From NCBI GenBank assembly GCA_905221605.1, contig CAJNDS010002476.1, positions 1 to 64,000 of the forward strand: a stretch of 64,000 nucleotides of DNA. The letters are read 5' to 3'. Below, piece by piece: positions 59,115 through 64,000 of the stretch. The stretch's first letter is position 1. Each line of letters starts with the position of its first letter. A program made the position numbers and the translations under genes. This stretch comes from Symbiodinium natans (Eukaryota; Sar; Dinophyceae; Suessiales; Symbiodiniaceae). Below the pieces are notes generated by a model. The model was given only the letters and a program-made list of their open reading frames with translations, was not told the DNA's origin and made no database searches.

Positions 59115-59528
59115 CACCAAACCGTTGCCCGAGTCCAGCACAGTGCGAATCCCGAGCTTGCGCTGAGCCTCGGCTCCAGCTAAGAAGTTGGACCCGCCAA
59201 TGGCTGTGAGGAGGAAGGGGGAGAGGGGGGGGGGGGGGTAGGGGGTCGGGGGGTCGATTTCATTTTTCAATTTCTGAATAGGGTTGAGGGTTTAAGGTGT
59301 AGGGTTTAGTGACCTTGGACTTGCGCAGATTTAATGCCTTTGTTCGGGTAAAACCGAATCCTGAAACAAGACCGCGCCGAGAGTAGCAAGAGTAGCAGTA
59401 GTAGTTCTTCGTTGTAGTCGTAGTCGTAGAAGTCATAATCTTCGTCGCCACAGTCATCGCTTTTCAAGCCTAGAGCAGCTCACTGTTTCCACAATATGGA
59501 TCTTGGGATTGAGGGTGAAAGCGCTGTA

Positions 59529-59650
59529 CTACTATTTGCTTAAGAACCACCCCCCTAAATGACACGTTCTTCCTTATTATTAGGGCAGCATAGGGATTAT
59601 TATGCTTTTCTGGCGGCGGAGGGGGGGGGGGGGGGGCGGTTCTTAAGCAG
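59529..59650. mobile_element. Family E element, intact
   Basis: CTACTATTTGCTTAAGAACC and GCGGTTCTTAAGCA termini; TTATTAGGGCAGCATAGGG inside; a 16-base G run at 59621-59636 next to the right terminus. Confidence 0.85.
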
Positions 59651-60163
59651 GAAAGAGCAGAGAAGGCTTGGGTGACAATATGACCAACACTGGCAGGTAC
59701 CTAGCTCTTTTCCTTCGTGGAGCAGACTGCTTCCACCAATACTTGCGCCGAGCGCAAGAAACCGTCCTGACTACAAAACGACCCAATAGCCAAAATACTG
59801 AATCTACACCACGAACCCCACCACTAAAACCCTCAACCACGAACTCGGAAGCCGAAATAGGAAGCCGGAATACTGAACCCCTCCACCATGAATCCTAAAC
59901 CCCTAAAACCCTCAAGCCCAAACCATGAACCCCTAAAACCCTCAACCGCGAAAAGAGCTGTGCCCCGCACGCTCGAAACCCAAGTCCTTCGCCGGTTCTG
60001 TTTGGCCTCAGAAGGCAAAAAGCAAGCGAAGAGCCAAGGACTTAGGGTTTGGGGTTTAGGGTACTTATCGACGGGATTTCGGGTTGAGGGTTTTAGGGTG
60101 TAAACAAGGAGCGGGCTGCATGCAGAAGCCCAAGCGCCCATCCCAAAACCAGGCGCAAACCCA

Positions 60164-60270
60164 ATATGGGGGTTTCCGAAATTAGGGATACCTTTTTGGG
60201 GTCCTCATTAGCAAGGAGTCCTAGTTTTTGGGGGTACTAGGGGTCCCTTATTGTCGTAAACTCCCATATG
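60164..60270. mobile_element. Family J element, intact
   Basis: ATATGGGGGTTTCCGAAATT at the left and GTCGTAAACTCCCATAT at the right; TACCTTTTTGGGGTCC inside. Confidence 0.8.
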
Positions 60271-60356
60271 CTGGCAGCGCGAGGGCCAAGAACAGATCTT
60301 TGCCCCCCTTCTGCACGCAATCGACGCCCCCCCAGGCGCAAGATCACACGCCGGTT

Positions 60357-60467
60357 TAGGGTTCAGGGTTCAGGGTTCAGGGTTTAGGGTGTAGGGTGTA
60401 GGGTTTAGGGTTTAGGGTTTAGGGTTTAGGGTTTAGGGTTTAGGGTTTAGGGTTTAGGGTTTAGGGT
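60357..60467 (+). repeat. TTCAGGG then TTTAGGG tract
   Basis: Three TTCAGGG and two TGTAGGG units precede ten TTTAGGG units. Confidence 0.95.
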
Positions 60468-60770
60468 AGAAATCATGACCTTCTTGTATGATGCAGGGCC
60501 AACTTCTCCCTAAGCCCAAGGCCCTAGACCTTAAACCCCAAAGGCTGAGGCACGTGTGGACTTCAGGGTTTAGGGCTTAGGGCTTAGGGTTTAGGGCAGG
60601 TGTGGAACATGGGAACGACTCTGTTCCTGGTAGGGACTGGGGGAATGAGGCACCTCATAGCCCCCTGTGGAAGCCCGTGCGAAAAGGGATTGTAGAGGGC
60701 ACCTCATCCCCTTTTTCCCTACCTACCAAGAACCAGAAAGTTGGGGGTTGAAAGAATCAAAGAAGATTGT

Positions 60771-60994
60771 TTGGGATGTTCACCCTTGCACTAACAGTCC
60801 TTAGCAGGGATACTAGTACCTCTATCGTAATCCCGACTAGGGGCTGTTGGTATAAGAGAACCCTAACCTAAACCCTAAACCCTGAACCCTAAACTCCAAA
60901 CCCTAAACCCTAAACCCTAAACCCTAAACCCTAAACCCTAAACCTCTATTATAATCCCGATTAAGGACTGTTGGTATAAGGGGGACCATCCCAA
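60771..60994. mobile_element. Family G element split by a CCCTAAA tract with 38-bp flanking duplication
   Basis: Both G termini are present (TTGGGATGTTCACCC and GGGGGACCATCCCAA). The segment CCTCTATNNTAATCCCGANT through GGTATAAG occurs on both sides of the tract (60819-60856 and 60943-60980), differing by about five transitions. The telomeric tract fills 60857-60942. Confidence 0.88.
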
Positions 60995-61080
60995 AAGATT
61001 GTCAGGAACGAGGCTTCAGGCTCGAGTCTCCAGTTAGATCTCAAGCGGCAGTCGATAAACCTCATACCCCCCACCCTCTG

Positions 61081-61182
61081 GTTTAGGGTTTAGGGTTTAG
61101 GGTCTAGGGTTTGGGGTTTGGGGTTTAGGGTTCAGGGTTTAGGGCTTAGGGTTTAAAGTTCAGGGTTTAGGGTTTAGGGTTC
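61081..61182 (+). repeat. TTTAGGG mixed tract
   Basis: Includes TCTAGGG, TTTGGGG, TTCAGGG and TTTAAAG units. Confidence 0.9.
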
Positions 61183-61263
61183 CTACCCCTGAAGAGCCTC
61201 CAAACCTCCTAAAGCCCAACATCCCCAAGCCTTAACCTGTAAACTCCTAATGCCCCACAAAGG

Positions 61264-61366
61264 CCCTAAACCCTAAACCCTAAACCCTAAACCCTAAACC
61301 CTAAACCCTAAACCCTAAACCCTAAACCCTAAACCCTAAACCCTAACCCTAAACCCTAAACCTTAG
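61264..61366 (-). repeat. CCCTAAA tract
   Basis: Fourteen units, one CCCTAA hexamer. Confidence 0.97.
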
Positions 61367-61486
61367 AGCGCAAACCATCCGCCAGAAATCTCTCGACGGG
61401 AGGAAAAAAACAGGCAAAGTTTTTTTTTACCCGAGAACGCGAGGCCCCCACGCGCATGGAGTTGAACACCTATGCCGCCAGGGCTG

Positions 61487-61588
61487 AAGGTTTAGGGTTT
61501 AGGGTTTAGGGTTTAGGGTTTAGGGTTTAGGGTTTAGGGTTTAGGGTTTAGGGTTTAGGGTTTAGGGTTTAGGGCTTAGGGCTTAGTT
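61487..61588 (+). repeat. TTTAGGG tract
   Basis: Twelve to thirteen perfect units ending in two GCTTAGG. Confidence 0.97.
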
Positions 61589-61589
61589 T

Positions 61590-62085
61590 AGAAGAACTTT
61601 AGGACTCGAGGGTGTAGAGGGCTTTGGGACTTAGTCTTGGGCCACAAGAGTCTTGGGAATGGATCTCATAGGGCCCTAAACCCTGAACCGTAAACCCTAA
61701 ACCCTAACGAGTCCCAACAACCGCAACCATACCAACCATACCAGACTAGGGTGTTGCAAAACTTGACCTGGGAACTTGGATTTTAACCATACACATTTGA
61801 GCCTGCTAGCCGCTCTAGCCGCTAGCTAGCAGCTAGCACTCTGCACAGGCTCTTTGGGGTTGTTTTCAGGGCTCTCTTCAAGAACTCCAGAGGACACGGA
61901 GGCCGACTTTTTACAAATCTCCGCCACACCCAGCAAAGAGCCCCTGAACCGCTCCCCTGCCTTCTCGAAACTTTCGACCTTCGGCTCTGCCCCCGAACCC
62001 TGAATCCTAAGGTCCTAAACCCGAAAACCCTACAAGCCCCACAACCTTTGAAGCTTAAAGTCCTAAACATGAAAGTATTGAGTAG
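61590..62085. other. Unique block
   Basis: Contains AGCTAGC/CTAGCCGCT near-palindromes at 61806-61838 and a short CCCTAAA patch (61674-61708). The minus-strand frame 61822-62070 is not convincing. Confidence 0.35.
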
Positions 62086-62087
62086 CC

Positions 62088-62187
62088 CCTGACCCTATAC
62101 CCTATACCCTATACCCTATACCCTATACCCTAAACCCTAAACCCTAAACCCTAAACCCTAAACCCTAAACCCTAAACCCTAAACCCC
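62088..62187 (-). repeat. CCCTATA then CCCTAAA tract
   Basis: Six CCCTATA units change abruptly into eight CCCTAAA units. Confidence 0.96.
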
Positions 62188-62260
62188 AGTAAGCGCGGTG
62201 TCGCTGGCCGACAGGAGCTGCGACTTCGAGTAGCTGGTGCTGTGCATCTCAACCTGAACA

Positions 62261-62358
62261 GGGTTTAGGGTTTAGGGTTTAGGGTTTAGGGTTTAGGGTT
62301 TAGGGTTTAGGGTTTAGGGTTTAGGGTTTAGGGTTTAGGGTTTAGGGTTTAGGGTTTA
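62261..62358 (+). repeat. Perfect TTTAGGG tract
   Basis: Fourteen units. Confidence 0.97.
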
Positions 62359-62472
62359 TTGGTCTCAAGCGAGTCATACTCGTACCTCCAAGGATGTACC
62401 CCTAAGAGGGTTTCCCTTAACATACTCCAAATATGGCCCTTATATCCTTAGAGGATCTTGAAAAGGGCCCTC

Positions 62473-62685
62473 CCAAACCCTAAACCCTAAACCCTGAACC
62501 CTAAACCCTAAACCCTAAACCCTAAACCCTGAACCCTAAACCCTAAACCCTAAACCCTAAAGCCTAAAGCCTAAAGAATAAACCCTAAACCCTAAACCCT
62601 GAACCCTAAACCCTAAACCCCAAACCCGAAACCCTAAACCCTAAACCCTGAACCCTAAACCCTAAACCCAAACCCAAGGGTACAA
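62473..62685 (-). repeat. Long mixed CCCTAAA tract
   Basis: About 29 units including recurrent CCCTGAA and a GCCTAAA triplet at about 62561-62575. Confidence 0.96.
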
Positions 62686-62792
62686 CCTCAGGGGTCCAAG
62701 GTAAAGTCCGATGATGGTCTCAGTTTGGGGTTGCAAGCACGGGCCCCTACTAAGGGCCTTAAGTTTGGGGGTCTGCTATACCGTACATATCT

Positions 62793-62860
62793 ATGTGTAT
62801 ATATATATGTATAATTATCCATTAAATAAATAAATATATATATATATGTTTACTTATTTA
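62793..62860. repeat. TA/TAAA microsatellite
   Basis: (TATA)n, AAATAAATAAAT and TATATATATATG words. Confidence 0.85.
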
Positions 62861-62879
62861 ATTATATTTTTGTGATATA

Positions 62880-62970
62880 CTAGACTCAAGAGTAACCTAC
62901 GAATGATGTTTGTTTTAAAGGGGCTTGTAAGGGAACCTAAACCACCTGTGCTCTTGGGTTACTGGGCCTT
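62880..62970. mobile_element. Family C element, atypical right end
   Basis: CTAGACTCAAGAGTAACC at the left is answered by GCTCTTGGGTTACTGGGCC at the right, so the left arm itself is inverted at the other side. Confidence 0.65.
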
Positions 62971-63152
62971 ATTTTAGGTAGAGGAACCCCTAGGCCATAA
63001 CCCTAAGCCCTAAACCCTAAACCCTGAACAACCCTAAACCCAAAACCCTAAACACTAAACCTAACCACGAGCTTTTACTCCAGAACCTGAAGGCCCCCCG
63101 CCAAAATCAGTTGTGCCGAGGCCATGGCCCAGGTATCTTGGACTCCTGGAAA

Positions 63153-63329
63153 CTACTATTTGCCCAAGAACCCCCTCTCTCCCCCCCCCCCCAAAAAAAA
63201 AAATGTGTTTAGGGTTTTGGGTAAATTGGGTATATATATATACATATTACATATATGTATATATAAATATATACATATATGTTTTTTTCTATATTTATAT
63301 TTATGCGGGGTTCTTAAAGCAAATAGTAG
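63153..63329. mobile_element. Family E element, best-preserved copy
   Basis: CTACTATTTGCCCAAGAACC at the left and GGTTCTTAAAGCAAATAGTAG at the right (last 20 bases shown in part). Inside are a C run, an A run and a long TATATG microsatellite. 177 bp, non-coding. Confidence 0.88.
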
Positions 63330-63375
63330 GAAGCGATGCCCTGGAGCCCCCGACTTGGATGCCCCTTTGGACTTA

Positions 63376-63485
63376 GGGTTTTGGGGGGTTTAGGGTTTAG
63401 GGTTAGGGGTTTAGGGTTTAGGGTTTAGGGTTTAGGGTTTAGGGTTTAGGGTTTAGGGGGTTTGGGGTTTAGGGTTTGGGGTTAG
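63376..63485 (+). repeat. TTTAGGG tract
   Basis: Thirteen units including TTAGGGG and TTTGGGG. Confidence 0.95.
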
Positions 63486-64000
63486 TTGGGTTATGGGGAT
63501 TACTAAAGGGAATTCTAGGGGGTACTGAGTAGACTTACCAAGACAAAAGGGCTCAAAGATATTCTGCACAGCGCTAAGCCCTAAACCCTCAACCTGAGTT
63601 TAGGAGGCTGAAGGCTTGGGGCTTAAGGCTTTAATTTGCAATTTCATGTTTGCTTTTGCTGTTCGTTTCTATTTCGTGCCTGCTTTCATGTTTAGTAATG
63701 TCATGTTTCTCATGTTTCTGCATTTCGTGTTGTCTTTCGGGGGAAGGGCGGGCTTCGGGGGGGGGGGGGCAGTCGGGGGGGAGCGGGGGCGAGGGGGCTT
63801 AGGCGCGGCGCTGTGAGGCATGAAGCCTTGAAGCTTTAGGGCAATGGAGCGTGTAGAGTTTAGGGTTTGGTCAGCCTAACGCTAAACCACACTGGCTCTC
63901 TCTTGCATGGCCAGAGAGAGGCTTTACTTCTCTCATGGTGAAACTGTGCAATGCACCCCGAAACCCCCCCCCCCCCCCCCCCACGTTCTAAACCCCTCAA
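63486..64000. other. Window end: unique DNA with G and C runs
   Basis: A G-rich stretch at 63737-63790 and a 19-base C run at 63964-63982. A TTT/TTC-rich segment around 63630-63735 opens a short frame that is not convincing. Confidence 0.4.

Overview
The window looks like nuclear DNA of a eukaryote with plant/alveolate-type telomere repeats (TTTAGGG). A dinoflagellate or close relative is the best guess. The reasons are interstitial TTTAGGG tracts, a broken Copia-type reverse transcriptase of the 'GLADAPRQWY' kind, very low gene density, and one intron-free GC-rich gene. The organism call is inference; no rRNA, spliced leader or other taxonomic marker was found.

Layout: for about 55 of the 64 kb the sequence is a mosaic. 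Blocks of 50-400 bp of unique or dispersed-repeat DNA alternate with more than 120 short tracts of TTTAGGG or CCCTAAA (20-250 bp, one of 455 bp). Orientation switches freely from tract to tract, so this is not a chromosome end. Between the tracts lie at least ten families of small terminal-inverted-repeat (TIR) elements, named here A to K (80-250 bp, MITE-like, no coding capacity). Several copies are split by a telomeric tract, and others are nested in one another. Local tract variants are homogenised (CCCCTAAA, CCCCAAAA, TCTAGGG, GGGGTTT, CCCTGAG).

Coding content is minimal. There is one convincing gene, a 400-residue multi-pass membrane protein at 5079-6281 on the minus strand, not assigned to a family. 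There is one plausible secreted or signal-anchored fragment at 12963-13475 (minus), and one frameshifted Copia reverse transcriptase relic at 45673-46140 (minus) lying between telomeric tracts. Most other long open frames lie in low-complexity repeats.

Region 49100-58020 is different in kind. It contains no telomeric tracts beyond its left edge and consists of AT-rich palindromic satellite (with a 100-N gap), a 12-unit array of 78-87 bp units that each contain a large hairpin, and about 5.7 kb of CT-rich higher-order repeats. It is bounded by inverted copies of family E terminal sequence, so the whole 8.9 kb may be one large TIR-bounded element. After it the telomere/MITE mosaic resumes to the end of the window.
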